DNA of 64,000 nucleotides from Bacteroidales bacterium. GTDB lineage: Bacteria > Bacteroidota > Bacteroidia > Bacteroidales > Tenuifilaceae. The translations under genes were made by a program, and so were the position numbers. The stretch is from assembly GCA_013376985.1 (NCBI GenBank), contig JACABB010000024.1, positions 1 through 64,000 on the forward strand. The letters are read 5' to 3'. Below, in pieces: positions 9,364-21,000 of this stretch (position 1 is the stretch's first letter; each line of letters starts with the position of its first letter). Under the pieces are notes generated by a model. The model was given only the letters and a program-made list of their open reading frames with translations. It had not been told where the DNA came from and did no database searches.

Positions 9364-9437
9364 GCCGATGTAGCTCAGTTGGCCAGAGCAGCTGATTTGT
9401 AATCAGCTGGTCGGGGGTTCGAATCCCTCCATCGGCT
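9364..9437 (+). tRNA. tRNA-Thr(TGT)
   Basis: 74 nt without CCA. Acceptor GCCGATG pairs with CATCGGC; anticodon loop TTTGTAA gives anticodon TGT; T-arm GGGGGTTCGAATCCCTC present. Confidence 0.95.
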
Positions 9438-9462
9438 CTTAAAGTTTTAAAATATTCTTGTT

Positions 9463-9545
9463 GGGGAGATACCTAAGTGGCCAACAGGGGCAGACTGTAA
9501 ATCTGCTGGCGTACGCCTTCGTAGGTTCGAATCCTGCTCTCCCCA
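9463..9545 (+). tRNA. tRNA-Tyr(GTA)
   Basis: 83 nt with the long variable arm expected of tyrosine tRNA. Acceptor GGGGAGA pairs with TCTCCCC; anticodon loop CTGTAAA gives GTA; discriminator A. Confidence 0.95.
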
Positions 9546-9656
9546 CAATTGGTTGTGTTCAGTTCGTTGAAAAGTTGAAAGTAGAAATTTTAGCACATGT
9601 CCTCATGTTTCTATTGAGCTACTAACAACCAAAACACTTAACTATCAACCGTTAAA

Positions 9657-9729
9657 GCGGGAGTAGCTCAGTCGGTAGAGCATCAGCCTTCCAAGCTGAG
9701 GGTCGCGGGTTCGAGTCTCGTCTCCCGCT
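9657..9729 (+). tRNA. tRNA-Gly(TCC)
   Basis: 73 nt. Acceptor GCGGGAG pairs with CTCCCGC; anticodon loop CTTCCAA gives TCC; discriminator T, typical of bacterial glycine tRNA. Confidence 0.95.
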
Positions 9730-9739
9730 CTAACTATAA

Positions 9740-9811
<72 letters not shown>

Positions 9812-9873
9812 CAAATAATAAATGACGAATATCAAATTTTAAAAATTCAAATTGTAAATTAATATCTGGAGTT

Positions 9874-11061
9874 ATGGCAAAAGAAAAATTTGATAGGTCG
9901 AAACCACACGTTAACGTCGGAACCATTGGTCACGTAGATCATGGTAAGACCACTCTTACTGCAGCTATTACTAAAATTCTTGCAGAGAAAGGACTTTCCG
10001 AGTATCGTTCATTCGATTCTATCGACAATGCTCCTGAAGAGAAGGAGAGAGGTATTACCATTAATACCGCCCACGTTGAATATTCAACCGCAAATCGTCA
10101 CTATGCTCACGTTGACTGCCCTGGTCACGCTGACTATGTAAAGAATATGGTTACTGGTGCTGCTCAGATGGACGGCGCAATTATCGTTGTTGCTGCTACT
10201 GATGGTCCTATGCCACAAACTCGTGAACACATCCTTCTTGCACGTCAGGTGAACGTTCCACGTATCGTTGTTTTTCTTAACAAATGCGATATGGTTGACG
10301 ATCCTGAAATGCTTGAACTCGTTGAAATGGAAGTTCGCGAACTTTTAACTTTTTATAAATTCGATGGAGATAACGCTCCTGTTATTCGTGGTTCTGCACT
10401 TGGTGCTCTTAACGGAGAGCAAGTATGGGTTGACAAGGTAATGGAGTTGATGGATGCTGTTGATACTTGGATTCCAATTCCTCCTCGTGAAAATGAAAAA
10501 CCTTTCCTTATGCCAGTTGAGGATGTATTTTCAATTACTGGTCGTGGTACCGTTGCAACAGGCAGAATTGAAACTGGAGTTATCTTAACAAGTGAGGAAA
10601 TTGAAATCGTAGGTTTAGGTGCTGAAAAGAAAAAATCAGTTGTAACCGGTGTTGAAATGTTCCGTAAGATTCTTGATAGAGGTGAAGCTGGTGATAACGT
10701 TGGTCTTCTACTTCGAGGTGTTGATAAAAACGAGATTAAACGTGGACAAGTTCTTGCTAAACCAGGTTCAATCACGCCACATACTAAATTTAAAGCAGAG
10801 GTTTATGTATTGAAGAAAGAAGAAGGTGGACGTCACACTCCTTTCCACAATAACTATCGTCCTCAGTTCTACTTGCGTACTCTTGATGTTACTGGTGAAA
10901 TTCAACTTCCAGAGGGTGTTGAAATGGTTATGCCAGGTGATAACGTAACAATTATTGTAAACCTAATTTACCCAGTAGCAATCAACCAAGGTCTACGTTT
11001 CGCTATACGTGAAGGTGGTCGTACAGTTGGTGCTGGTCAGGTTATTCAAATTGTTGAGTAA
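9874..11061 (+). CDS. tuf: Elongation factor Tu
   Basis: 395 residues, full length. GTPase that delivers aminoacyl-tRNA to the ribosomal A site. P-loop GHVDHGKT at 19-26, switch [10 protein letters not shown], base-recognition NKCD; domains II and III complete, ending in [10 protein letters not shown]. Sits directly behind four tRNA genes whose aminoacylated products are EF-Tu ligands, and before tRNA-Trp and secE, so it is part of one long transcription unit. Codon use is strongly biased as expected of a highly expressed gene. Confidence 0.98.
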   Translation: MAKEKFDRSKPHVNVGTIGHVDHGKTTLTAAITKILAEKGLSEYRSFDSIDNAPEEKERGITINTAHVEYSTANRHYAHVDCPGHADYVKNMVTGAAQMDGAIIVVAATDGPMPQTREHILLARQVNVPRIVVFLNKCDMVDDPEMLELVEMEVRELLTFYKFDGDNAPVIRGSALGALNGEQVWVDKVMELMDAVDTWIPIPPRENEKPFLMPVEDVFSITGRGTVATGRIETGVILTSEEIEIVGLGAEKKKSVVTGVEMFRKILDRGEAGDNVGLLLRGVDKNEIKRGQVLAKPGSITPHTKFKAEVYVLKKEEGGRHTPFHNNYRPQFYLRTLDVTGEIQLPEGVEMVMPGDNVTIIVNLIYPVAINQGLRFAIREGGRTVGAGQVIQIVE

Positions 11062-11079
11062 TTACTCAATTAAATAAAG

Positions 11080-11107
11080 AAGATTGATCCTTTTGGGATC
11101 AATCTTT
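11080..11107 (+). terminator. Hairpin between tuf and tRNA-Trp
   Basis: Perfect 11-bp stem (AAGATTGATCC / GGATCAATCTT) with a TTTTG loop but only three T residues behind it. It ends 4 nt before tRNA-Trp, so it may be a partial terminator or an RNA-processing signal rather than a full stop. Confidence 0.5.
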
Positions 11108-11111
11108 GCAC

Positions 11112-11185
11112 ACGGGTGTAGCTCAATTTGGCAGAGTAGCGGTCTCCAAAACCGCGGGCTGGGAGTTCGAGTCTCTCCACCCGTG
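11112..11185 (+). tRNA. tRNA-Trp(CCA)
   Basis: 74 nt. Acceptor ACGGGTG pairs with CACCCGT, discriminator G; anticodon loop CTCCAAA gives CCA. Classic position between tuf and secE. Confidence 0.95.
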
Positions 11186-11201
11186 CAAATAATATCCACA
11201 T

Positions 11202-11393
11202 ATGAAAATAATGGAATATTTAAGCGAAACATATACTGAACTTGTTCATAAAGTTTCGTGGCCAACGTGGAAAGATCTTCAATCGAGCGCATTAATAGCA
11301 ATGATTGCTTCCCTATTAATCGCAGTGGTTGTTTTCTCAATGGACATTACTTTTGAGAATTTGATGCAATTCATTTACAGATTGCTTTACTAA
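11202..11393 (+). CDS. secE: Preprotein translocase subunit SecE
   Basis: 63 residues. Single-helix SecE of the SecYEG channel: amphipathic MEYLSETYTELVHKVSWPTW followed by one membrane segment (about 30-52). The KVSWPTWKDL motif is diagnostic. A second in-frame ATG three codons downstream is an equally good start. 16 nt behind tRNA-Trp and 21 nt before nusG. Confidence 0.93.
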   Translation: MKIMEYLSETYTELVHKVSWPTWKDLQSSALIAMIASLLIAVVVFSMDITFENLMQFIYRLLY

Positions 11394-11414
11394 ATCCTTT
11401 AGTAATAAACTACA

Positions 11415-11963
11415 ATGGAAGAGAATGTAAAGAAATGGTATGTTCTTCGGGCCATTGGTGGGAAAGAAAAGAAGGTAAAGGAGTATGTTGAGAACGAAAT
11501 TAACCGTTTAAAACTAACCGACTTTATTTCACAAGTTCTAATTCCTACTGAAAAGGTTTACCAAATTCGTAACGGTAAAAAGATCAGCAAGGAAAGAATA
11601 TTTTATCCCGGTTATGTTCTGATTGAAGCAAATCTTGTAGGTGAAATACCTCATATTCTTAAAGACATTCCTCATGTTATTGGCTTTTTAGGCGATCCTA
11701 AAACGAACGATCCTATCCCATTACGTACCTCGGAGGTTAATCGTATCCTTGGTAAAGTTGATGAATTAGCTGGTAGTGAGGAAGAACTTAATGTTCCATT
11801 CTATGTCGGTGAAACGGTAAAGGTTATTGATGGTCCTTTTAACTCATTTTCCGGAGTAATCGAAGAAGTGAACGAGGAAAAGAAGAAGCTGAAGGTTATG
11901 GTGAAAATCTTCGGAAGAAAGACTCCTTTGGAGTTAAGTTTTATGCAAGTAGAAAAGGAATAA
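11415..11963 (+). CDS. nusG: Transcription termination/antitermination factor NusG
   Basis: 182 residues. N-terminal NGN domain starting KKWYVLRAIGGKEKKVKEYVE, and C-terminal KOW domain (VGETVKVIDGPFNSFSGVIEEV). Binds RNA polymerase and couples it to Rho or the ribosome. Slightly longer loop region than E. coli NusG but no added domain. Within the secE-nusG-rplK transcript. Confidence 0.96.
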   Translation: MEENVKKWYVLRAIGGKEKKVKEYVENEINRLKLTDFISQVLIPTEKVYQIRNGKKISKERIFYPGYVLIEANLVGEIPHILKDIPHVIGFLGDPKTNDPIPLRTSEVNRILGKVDELAGSEEELNVPFYVGETVKVIDGPFNSFSGVIEEVNEEKKKLKVMVKIFGRKTPLELSFMQVEKE

Positions 11964-11984
11964 AAACTTAAGAGCTAAAGCATT

Positions 11985-12425
11985 ATGGCTAAGGAAGTTA
12001 CTGGATTTATAAAACTCCAGATCAAGGGTGGTGCAGCTAATCCATCGCCACCCGTAGGTCCCGCTCTCGGCTCGAAAGGGGTGAACATCATGGAGTTCTG
12101 CAAGCAATTCAATGCAAGAACTCAAACATCAGCTGGAAAAGTATTGCCAGTTGTTATAACTGTGTATGGCGATAAATCATTTGATTTTATCGTAAAAACC
12201 CCACCAGTAGCCGTTCAACTGTTAGAAGTATCGAAGCAGAAGTCCGGTTCTGCAGAGCCAAATCGTATAAAAATTGCCACTGTTACCTGGGATCAGGTAC
12301 AGGAAATCGCAAAGGATAAAATGCCCGATCTGAACTGCTTCACATTGGAGTCAGCGATGAAAATGGTGGCAGGAACTGCCCGCAGTATGGGTATAACTGT
12401 AACCGGTAATTATCCGGGTAATTAA
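11985..12425 (+). CDS. rplK: 50S ribosomal protein L11
   Basis: 146 residues, usual length. Begins [20 protein letters not shown] with the conserved [23 protein letters not shown] block; C-terminal RNA-binding half ends in [10 protein letters not shown]. Part of the GTPase-associated centre, binding 23S rRNA. 21 nt behind nusG and 20 nt before rplA. Confidence 0.97.
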   Translation: MAKEVTGFIKLQIKGGAANPSPPVGPALGSKGVNIMEFCKQFNARTQTSAGKVLPVVITVYGDKSFDFIVKTPPVAVQLLEVSKQKSGSAEPNRIKIATVTWDQVQEIAKDKMPDLNCFTLESAMKMVAGTARSMGITVTGNYPGN

Positions 12426-12445
12426 CCTCTAACCTCTATTGCGCA

Positions 12446-13147
12446 ATGACTAAACTGACTAAGAACAGGAAGCTTGCTCTGTCAAAATTAGAAGCCGATA
12501 AGCAATACCGGCTTGCTGAAGCAGCTGCCCTTTTGAAGGATATTACTACTACAAAGTTTGATTCTTCGGTTGACTTAGACATACGTCTTGGTGTTGACCC
12601 TCGAAAAGCAAACCAAATGGTACGTGGTGTTGTTACCCTACCTCATGGTACAGGTAAAGTAACTCGCGTATTAGTGTTATGTACTCCTGATAAAGAAGAA
12701 GCTGCCCGTCAAGCAGGTGCAGATTATGTTGGACTAGATGACTTTATCGAGAAGATAAAAGGTGGTTGGACAGATGTTGATGTTATCATCACTATGCCAA
12801 CCGTAATGGCTAAAGTGGGTGCACTTGGCCGTGTTCTAGGACCACGTGGTCTGATGCCAAACCCCAAAAGTGGTACAGTTACCATGGATGTGGACAAGGC
12901 TGTAAAAGAGGTAAAACAGGGTAAGATTGACTTCAAGGTTGATAAGTTTGGAATTATCCACTCATCAATCGGGAAGGTTTCATTCGCACCGGAACAATTA
13001 GTCGATAACGCACAGGAGTTTATTAATACAATTATTAAACTCAAACCATCGTCAGCGAAAGGAACTTACGTTAAAAGCGTATACATTTCAAGTACGATGA
13101 GCCCTGGACTACAAATCGATCCTAAATCAGTATCCGAGACGAACTAA
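12446..13147 (+). CDS. rplA: 50S ribosomal protein L1
   Basis: 233 residues. Conserved [29 protein letters not shown] and [18 protein letters not shown] blocks. Forms the L1 stalk and in many bacteria represses its own rplKA mRNA; the 20-21-nt gaps here leave little room for a separate leader structure. Confidence 0.97.
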   Translation: MTKLTKNRKLALSKLEADKQYRLAEAAALLKDITTTKFDSSVDLDIRLGVDPRKANQMVRGVVTLPHGTGKVTRVLVLCTPDKEEAARQAGADYVGLDDFIEKIKGGWTDVDVIITMPTVMAKVGALGRVLGPRGLMPNPKSGTVTMDVDKAVKEVKQGKIDFKVDKFGIIHSSIGKVSFAPEQLVDNAQEFINTIIKLKPSSAKGTYVKSVYISSTMSPGLQIDPKSVSETN

Positions 13148-13174
13148 TAACCTTATTACAGACCCAATAGCACT

Positions 13175-13699
13175 ATGAGAAGGGAAGATAAAAATTTATT
13201 AATCGATAAGTTAACCGAACAGATAAATCAATACCCCCATTTTTATCTTACAGACATATCCGAATTAAATGCTGAGGTAACTAGCAAACTTCGTAGGAAA
13301 TGTTTCGAAAAGCAAATAGAATTGGTTGTGGTTAAGAATACCCTCTTTATTAAGGCGTTGGAGCGTAGTGGTAAATCAGATTTCACACAGCTCTACGACT
13401 CAATTAAAGGGTCTACATCTGTAATGTTTACTGAAACGGGTAACGTTCCAGCAAAACTTATCAAGGAATTCCGTAAGAAGAATCCTAAACCCTTACTGAA
13501 GGCCGCTTTTGTAGAAGAATCAATATATGTAGGTGAAAATCAACTGGAAACACTCGTTAGCCTTAAGAGCAAGAATGAACTTGTTGCTGACGTTATCGCT
13601 CTGTTGCAATCACCCGCTAAGAATGTTGTATCTTCACTACAATCCGGTCGTAACATTCTTGCAGGTGTTGTTAAAACACTATCAGAAAGAGAACAATAG
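13175..13699 (+). CDS. rplJ: 50S ribosomal protein L10
   Basis: 174 residues. Stalk base protein that carries L7/L12 dimers on its C-terminal helix; family pattern KNTLFIKALERSG and GSTSVMFTETGNVPAKLIKEF. 27 nt behind rplA; no extended L10 leader is visible in this gap. Confidence 0.96.
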   Translation: MRREDKNLLIDKLTEQINQYPHFYLTDISELNAEVTSKLRRKCFEKQIELVVVKNTLFIKALERSGKSDFTQLYDSIKGSTSVMFTETGNVPAKLIKEFRKKNPKPLLKAAFVEESIYVGENQLETLVSLKSKNELVADVIALLQSPAKNVVSSLQSGRNILAGVVKTLSEREQ

Positions 13700-13734
13700 T
13701 TATAGTTTGGAATTAATTTAAACTCAAAGTAAAA

Positions 13735-14106
13735 ATGGCAGATCTTAAGAAATTTGCAGAAGATTTAGTTAACCTATCCGTGAAGGAAGTTAATGAGCTT
13801 GCTAAGATTCTGAAAGACGAATATGGCATTGAGCCTGCAGCTGCGGCTGTTGCTGTTGCTGCACCTGCTGCTAGCGAAGCAGCTGTAGTTGAAAAAAACA
13901 CATTTGATGTGATTTTAAAATCAGCTGGTGGCACTAAATTACAAGTTGTAAAACTTGTTAAAGAGCTAACTGGTCTTGGTTTAAAAGAAGCTAAAGACTT
14001 AGTTGACGCTGCTCCAAAAGCTGTAAAAGAAGGCGTTTCTAAAGAAGAAGCACAATCTCTCAAAGCACAACTCGAAGAGGCAGGAGCAGAAGTTGAACTT
14101 AAATAG
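13735..14106 (+). CDS. rplL: 50S ribosomal protein L7/L12
   Basis: 123 residues. N-terminal dimerisation helices, an Ala-rich hinge (about residues 38-52) and the C-terminal domain ending in [21 protein letters not shown] that recruits translational GTPases. Strong codon bias. Followed by a hairpin before rpoB. Confidence 0.97.
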   Translation: MADLKKFAEDLVNLSVKEVNELAKILKDEYGIEPAAAAVAVAAPAASEAAVVEKNTFDVILKSAGGTKLQVVKLVKELTGLGLKEAKDLVDAAPKAVKEGVSKEEAQSLKAQLEEAGAEVELK

Positions 14107-14131
14107 CGAAAGCCTGATATTAGGTATTTAG

Positions 14132-14170
14132 AGGTTTAGAATCTATTTTAATAGATTCTAGGCCTTTTTA
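14132..14170 (+). terminator. Attenuator-like hairpin between rplL and rpoB
   Basis: 16-nt arms (14132-14147 and 14150-14165) pair throughout with two G-T pairs around a 2-nt loop, then four T residues. As in other bacteria, a partial terminator here would lower rpoBC expression relative to rplL. Confidence 0.65.
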
Positions 14171-14205
14171 TTGTTATATTTATCGGTTCAACTAATTCGA
14201 TCACA

Positions 14206-17200
14206 ATGTTTCCAGACAATAAAAGAATTTGCTTCGCTAAAACCGAAACGCCAATTAGGTATCCCGACTTTCTTGAGATACAGTTAAAATCCTTTGAGGA
14301 ATTTTTCCAACTTGGAACGTCCCCTGAAGATCGTAAGCGAGAAGGTTTGTTCAAGGTTTTTGGCGAAAATTTCCCTATTACAGATACCCGTAACAACTTT
14401 GTACTCGAGTTTCTCGATTACTACATTGACCCGCCTCGATATGCTATTGAGGAGTGTCTTGAGCGCGGCCTAACTTTTAGTGTTCCACTAAAGGCTAAGC
14501 TGAAACTCTATTGTACCGACCCCGAACACGAAGATTTCGATACCGTAGTTCAGGATGTTTATTTGGGGACTATTCCTTACATGACCCCAAGGGGAACATT
14601 TGTTATTAACGGTGCTGAGCGAGTTGTTGTTTCTCAGCTTCACCGGTCACCAGGTGTTTTCTTCGGTCAAAGCGTACACGCTAATGGTACAAAACTCTAT
14701 TCCGCACGTATTATCCCATTTAAGGGTTCGTGGATTGAGTTTGCCACCGATATAAACAACGTGATGTATGCTTACATCGATCGTAAAAAGAAACTACCTG
14801 TAACCACTCTTCTTAGAGCAATTGGTTACGAAAGTGATAAGAACATTCTTGAAATATTTAATCTAGCTGACGAGATCAAGGTTTCGAAAGCTAACCTTAA
14901 AAAGGTTGTAGGTCAAAGACTTGCTGCAAGAGTTCTTAAAACTTGGGTTGAGGATTTTGTTGATGAGGATACTGGAGAAGTTGTATCCATTGAGCGTAAT
15001 GAAATTATCCTTGACCGTGAGACTATTCTAGAAAATGATCATATTGATGATATCGTTGATTCTGGAACTAAGTCTATTCTATTACACAAAGAAAATCAGA
15101 GCATTTCGGATTACGCCATTATCTATAATACGCTTCAAAAAGACCCATGTAACTCTGAAAAAGAAGCGGTTATTCATATTTATCGCCAGTTACGCAACTC
15201 GGAACCACCCGATGAGGCTACCGCTCGCGATGTAATTGACAAATTATTTTTCTCCGATAAACGTTACGACTTAGGTGAAGTTGGACGTTATCGTATCAAT
15301 AAAAAGCTTAACCTTTCCACAGGAAAAGAAGTTAAAGTTCTTACCAGAGAGGATATTATTGAAATTATTAAGTATTTGATCGAGCTTATTAATTCAAAAG
15401 CTGATGTTGACGATATTGACCACTTAAGTAACCGCCGTGTTCGTACGGTTGGAGAGCAACTTGCTGGTCAGTTTAGCGTTGGTTTAGCACGTATGGCAAG
15501 AACAATCCGTGAAAGGATGAACGTTCGCGACAATGAGGTATTTACACCAATCGACCTTATCAACTCGAAAACCCTTTCATCGGTAATTAACTCTTTCTTT
15601 GGCACCAACCAACTTTCACAGTTCATGGATCAAACCAATCCTTTGGCTGAAATGACTCACAAACGTCGTTTATCAGCATTAGGACCTGGTGGTCTATCTC
15701 GTGAACGTGCGGGTTTTGAAGTTCGTGACGTACACTATACGCACTATGGACGTTTATGTCCAATAGAAACACCTGAAGGACCTAATATTGGTCTAATCTC
15801 TTCACTTTGTATTTATGCTAAAATTAATCAGTTAGGTTTTATTGAAACCCCATACCGTCAGGTTGAAAATGGCAAGGTTGGCTTAACAAAAGATGATGTA
15901 ATATATTTAAGCGCAGAGGAAGAAGAAGCAAAAATTATTGCTCAGGCAAATGCAACTCTTGATGAGCAAGGCAATTTCACAAATCCAAGAATCAAATCTC
16001 GTTACGAAGGTGACTTCCCTCTTGCAGAGAAAGAGAATATTGACCTGATGGATATTGCTCCGAACCAAATTGCCTCAATTGCAGCATCACTTATTCCATT
16101 CCTTGAGCACGATGATGCAAACCGTGCACTTATGGGATCGAACATGATGCGTCAAGCAGTACCATTGTTACAACCTGAAGATCCAATTGTTGGAACAGGA
16201 CTTGAAGGTCCAGTTATTAGCGATAGCCGTGTTCAAGTTGTAGCTGAAGAGGATGGTATTGTTGAGTATGTTGATGCAGAGGAAATTGTAGTTCGATATA
16301 ACAGAACAGAGGAAGAACGCTTTGTAAGTTTCAACCCTGAGATTAAACGCTATAAACTTCCTAAATTCAAGAAAACTAACCAAAGTACCTGTATCAACCT
16401 TAAACCTATGGTTGAAAAAGGGCAAGAGGTTAAAAAGGGACAAATTCTTACCGAAGGGTATGCAACGAAAAAGGGCGAACTTGCTCTTGGACGTAACCTA
16501 AAGGTGGCGTTCATGCCTTGGAAAGGATACAACTTTGAGGATGCTATCGTAGTTAGCGAGCGTCTAGTTCGTGATGATATATTTACATCAATTCATATCG
16601 ATGAGTATATTCTTGAAGTAAGAGATACCAAAAGAGGTTTAGAGGAGTTAACTGCTGATATACCTAACGTTTCGGAAGAGGCAACAAAAGACCTTGACGA
16701 AAATGGTATGATTCGTATCGGTGCAAATGTTACCCCAGGTGATATCCTTATTGGTAAGATTACTCCGAAAGGCGAATCAGATCCAACTCCAGAGGAAAAA
16801 CTTCTGAGAGCTATCTTTGGAGATAAGGCTGGAGATGTAAAAGATGCATCGCTTAAAGCATCACCATCATTATTTGGTGTTGTTATCGACAAGATGCTTT
16901 TTTCACGCTCAATTAAAGATCCTAAAAAAGGTAAAGCCACTGAAAAAACCCTTCTCACTAAAATTGATGAAGAGTTCGAAAATATCGCAAAAGATTTATT
17001 TGAGAGGTTAGTTGATAAACTATTCTTTATTGTGAATGGCAAGACATCTCAAGGAGTTTACGATAATTTCGATGCGGAGATTATTCCTCGTGGAGTTAAG
17101 TTTACCCATAAGATGTTGGTTGACATTGACTATATGAATGTTAATCCCAACAAGTGGACTACAGATAAGAAGAAAAACGATACAATTAGAGCGGTCATCC

Positions 17201-18015
17201 ATAATTACATACTCAAATGGAAAGAGTATGATGCTGAATATAAACGTAAGAAGTTCAATATCACCATTGGTGATGAGTTACCTGCAGGTATTGTTCAGCT
17301 TGCCAAAGTCTATATCGCTAAAAAGAGAAAAGTTAAAGTAGGTGATAAAATGGCTGGTCGTCACGGTAACAAAGGTATTGTTGCTAAGATAGTTCGCGAT
17401 GAAGATATGCCATACTTAGCTGATGGTACAACTGTAGATATCGTACTCAACCCACTTGGTGTGCCTTCACGTATGAACCTTGGACAGATCTACGAAACAG
17501 TTCTAGGATGGGCTGGTAAAGAGTTAGGTGTTAAATTTAGCACTCATATCTTTGACGGAGCATCTCTTGATGATATTTGCGAGTATACTGATAAAGCAGG
17601 TATCCCAAGATTTGGGAAAACCTATCTATATGATGGTGGAACTGGAGAACGATTTGATCAACCTGCAACCGTTGGCATGATTTACATGCTAAAACTGGGT
17701 CATATGGTTGACGATAAGATGCATGCTCGTTCAATTGGTCCTTATTCACTAATTACCCAACAGCCACTTGGCGGTAAGGCTCAATTTGGTGGTCAACGTT
17801 TTGGTGAAATGGAGGTATGGGCACTAGAAGCATTTGGTGCATCACATATCCTACAAGAAATCCTAACAATTAAGTCCGATGACGTAGTTGGCCGTGCTAA
17901 AGCTTATGAATCTATAGTTAAGGGAGAAGCTATGCCTCAACCCGGTATACCCGAGTCGTTGAATGTGCTCCTACACGAACTACGTGGACTTGGATTAAGC
18001 GTTAACCTTGAATAG
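14206..18015 (+). CDS. rpoB: DNA-directed RNA polymerase subunit beta
   Basis: 1269 residues, complete. Catalytic-core subunit of RNA polymerase. The rifampicin-pocket region [17 protein letters not shown] lies near residues 464-480 with wild-type-looking QLSQFMDQ and [12 protein letters not shown]. The conserved [14 protein letters not shown] block is near residue 1045. C-terminus ([16 protein letters not shown]) is standard. Directly followed by rpoC after 78 nt. Confidence 0.98.
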   Translation: MFPDNKRICFAKTETPIRYPDFLEIQLKSFEEFFQLGTSPEDRKREGLFKVFGENFPITDTRNNFVLEFLDYYIDPPRYAIEECLERGLTFSVPLKAKLKLYCTDPEHEDFDTVVQDVYLGTIPYMTPRGTFVINGAERVVVSQLHRSPGVFFGQSVHANGTKLYSARIIPFKGSWIEFATDINNVMYAYIDRKKKLPVTTLLRAIGYESDKNILEIFNLADEIKVSKANLKKVVGQRLAARVLKTWVEDFVDEDTGEVVSIERNEIILDRETILENDHIDDIVDSGTKSILLHKENQSISDYAIIYNTLQKDPCNSEKEAVIHIYRQLRNSEPPDEATARDVIDKLFFSDKRYDLGEVGRYRINKKLNLSTGKEVKVLTREDIIEIIKYLIELINSKADVDDIDHLSNRRVRTVGEQLAGQFSVGLARMARTIRERMNVRDNEVFTPIDLINSKTLSSVINSFFGTNQLSQFMDQTNPLAEMTHKRRLSALGPGGLSRERAGFEVRDVHYTHYGRLCPIETPEGPNIGLISSLCIYAKINQLGFIETPYRQVENGKVGLTKDDVIYLSAEEEEAKIIAQANATLDEQGNFTNPRIKSRYEGDFPLAEKENIDLMDIAPNQIASIAASLIPFLEHDDANRALMGSNMMRQAVPLLQPEDPIVGTGLEGPVISDSRVQVVAEEDGIVEYVDAEEIVVRYNRTEEERFVSFNPEIKRYKLPKFKKTNQSTCINLKPMVEKGQEVKKGQILTEGYATKKGELALGRNLKVAFMPWKGYNFEDAIVVSERLVRDDIFTSIHIDEYILEVRDTKRGLEELTADIPNVSEEATKDLDENGMIRIGANVTPGDILIGKITPKGESDPTPEEKLLRAIFGDKAGDVKDASLKASPSLFGVVIDKMLFSRSIKDPKKGKATEKTLLTKIDEEFENIAKDLFERLVDKLFFIVNGKTSQGVYDNFDAEIIPRGVKFTHKMLVDIDYMNVNPNKWTTDKKKNDTIRAVIHNYILKWKEYDAEYKRKKFNITIGDELPAGIVQLAKVYIAKKRKVKVGDKMAGRHGNKGIVAKIVRDEDMPYLADGTTVDIVLNPLGVPSRMNLGQIYETVLGWAGKELGVKFSTHIFDGASLDDICEYTDKAGIPRFGKTYLYDGGTGERFDQPATVGMIYMLKLGHMVDDKMHARSIGPYSLITQQPLGGKAQFGGQRFGEMEVWALEAFGASHILQEILTIKSDDVVGRAKAYESIVKGEAMPQPGIPESLNVLLHELRGLGLSVNLE

Positions 18016-18093
18016 TAGCATGTTTTGCTGAACATTTTGCCATTGATTAAATGGCTTTAACTGCAAAACTTAACTTATTAACATACAGAGATT

Positions 18094-21000
18094 ATGTCGT
18101 TCAGAAGGGAAAATAAGGTTAAAAGCAACTTTACAAAAATTACAATCAGTCTCTCTTCTCCTGAGGAGGTGCTTGAACGTTCTAGTGGTGAGGTGCTAAA
18201 ACCTGAAACCATCAATTATAGAACTTATAAACCTGAACGTGACGGACTATTCTGCGAAAGAATATTCGGACCTGTGAAGGACTATGAATGCCATTGTGGT
18301 AAATACAAACGTATCCGTTACAAGGGTATTGTTTGTGACCGTTGCGGTGTTGAAGTAACAGAGAAAAAAGTACGTCGCGAAAGGATGGGTCACATCAATT
18401 TAGTTGTTCCTGTGGCTCATATCTGGTATTTCCGCTCTTTGCCTAATAAAATTGGATACCTTCTTGGATTGCCAACTAAAAAACTTGATGTAGTTATTTA
18501 CTACGAACGTTTTGTTGTTATTAATCCAGGTATCAAAGCGGCAGATGGTGTAAAATACCTAGACTTCCTTACAGAAGAGGAATATTTAGACATTTTGGAT
18601 ACACTACCAAAAGAGAATCAACATCTTGATGATAGTGATCCTAATAAATTTATTGCAGGAATGGGCGCAGAGGCTTTATTTACGCTTCTTTCACGCCTTC
18701 AACTCGATGATCTATCATATGATCTTCGTAATAGAGCAAATACTGAAACTTCTCAACAAAGAAAAAATGAAGCTCTTAAGAGGCTTAATGTTGTTGAAGC
18801 TTTCCGTGAATCAACACAGGTAAATAGACCTGAATGGATGATTCTTAAGGTAATTCCTGTAATTCCACCAGAACTTCGTCCATTAGTTCCATTGGATGGA
18901 GGTCGTTTTGCAACATCTGATCTTAATGACCTATATCGTAGGGTTATTATTCGTAACAATCGTCTTAAAAGACTTATCGAGATTAAAGCTCCCGAGGTTA
19001 TTCTCCGAAATGAGAAACGTATGCTTCAGGAAGCTGTTGATTCATTATTCGATAACTCACGTAAGGCAAACGCTGTTAAAACGGATGCTAACCGTCCTTT
19101 AAAATCGTTAAGTGATAGTTTAAAGGGTAAACAAGGTCGTTTCCGTCAGAACCTACTCGGCAAACGTGTTGACTATTCAGCACGTTCGGTAATTGTTGTA
19201 GGCCCTGAGTTAAAGATGCACGAGTGCGGTTTACCAAAGGATATGGCTGCTGAACTTTACAAGCCATTTGTTATCCGTAAGCTTATTGAGCGTGGTATTG
19301 TTAAAACTGTAAAATCGGCCAAGAAAATAGTAGATCGCAAGGATCCTGTAGTTTGGGATATTCTTGAGAATGTCCTTAAAGGACATCCTGTTCTGCTAAA
19401 CCGTGCCCCTACTCTTCACCGTTTAGGTATTCAAGCATTCCAACCTAAATTGATTGAAGGTAAAGCTATTCAACTACATCCACTATCATGTACTGCGTTT
19501 AACGCAGACTTTGACGGTGACCAAATGGCTGTTCACCTTCCATTAGGAAACGAGGCAATACTTGAAGCTCAGTTACTAATGCTTGGTTCACACAATATTC
19601 TTAACCCAGCAAATGGTGCTCCTATCACTGTTCCTTCACAGGATATGGTACTAGGTTTGTATTATATTACAAAAGCACGAAAGGATGCTAAGGGTCAAGG
19701 TTTAATTTTCTACTCTCCTGAAGAAGCTATTATTGCTTACAATGAGAAAGCGGCAGATCTTCATGCTATAGTTAGGGTTCGCATTGGCAAGGAGGATGAA
19801 AATGGTGTGATGGTTTATAAAATTATGGATACCACAATTGGTAGGATAATTTTTAACCAAATGGTACCTAAAGAGATTGGCTATATCAACGATGTATTAA
19901 CAAAGAAATCTCTTCGTGATATTATCGGAAAGGTATTGAAGAAGACAGGAACAGCCAAAACTGCTCAATTCCTAGATGACATTAAAGATCTAGGTTACTT
20001 TATGGCATTCAAGGGTGGTCTATCATTCAACATCGATGATGTAATTATCCCTACTGATAAAGCAGAACTTGTTGATGAAGGTTACTCGCAAGTTGATGAG
20101 GTTATGGCCAACTACAACATGGGTCTTATCACCAACAACGAACGTTACAACCAAATTATTGATATCTGGACACATACAAACGCTAAGTTAACACTGATTC
20201 TACTTAAGAAACTTTCAGAAGATAACCAAGGTTTCAACTCGGTTTACATGATGCTTGACTCAGGTGCCCGTGGATCGAAGGAGCAGATTCGTCAGCTTTG
20301 CGGTATGCGTGGTCTAATGGCTAAACCACAGAAATCAGGATCAACAGGAAGTGAAATTATCGAAAACCCAATTCTTTCGAACTTTAAAGAGGGCCTATCG
20401 GTACTTGAGTATTTTATCTCAACCCACGGTGCTCGTAAAGGTCTTGCCGATACAGCGTTGAAAACTGCTGATGCTGGTTACTTAACTCGTCGTTTGGTTG
20501 ACGTTTCTCAGGATGTTATTATTACTGAGAATGACTGTGGTACACTTCGAGGATTGGTTGCAACTGCAATTAAGAAAAACGAAGAGGTTGTAGAATCACT
20601 ATACGAGCGCATACTTGGACGTACAACCGTTCACAATGTGTATCATCCACTTACAGGTGAACTAATTATTGCCTCTGGGGAAGAACTAACGGAAGAAATT
20701 TCAAAAGAAATTGATAGTTCTCCAATAGAACAGGTAGAAATTCGTTCGGTGCTAACCTGCGAATCGAAAAAGGGTGTTTGCGCCAAGTGTTACGGACGTA
20801 ACCTTGCTAACGGTCGTATGGTTCAGATTGGTGAAGCAACAGGTGTTATCGCCGCACAAAGTATTGGTGAGCCTGGTACACAGCTTACACTACGTACATT
20901 CCACGTTGGGGGTACTGCATCAAACATTATTTCCGATTCAAAAATTGTTGCACGTTTCGATGGAAAGGCAGAGATTGAAGAGTTAAAGACTGTTGAACGT

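Noticed and set aside
10353..10775. Long antisense frame in tuf, and similar ones in rplA, rpoB, rpoC and cca
   Set aside because: Long antisense frames are expected from the codon bias of these highly expressed genes; the proteins are Ser/Thr-rich and resemble nothing.
11062..11340. Minus-strand reading frame over tRNA-Trp and secE
   Set aside because: Antisense to a tRNA and a well-supported gene; no family match.
13148..13174. L10 autoregulatory leader before rplJ
   Set aside because: The gap is only 27 nt and shows no stem that could form the known kink-turn leader.
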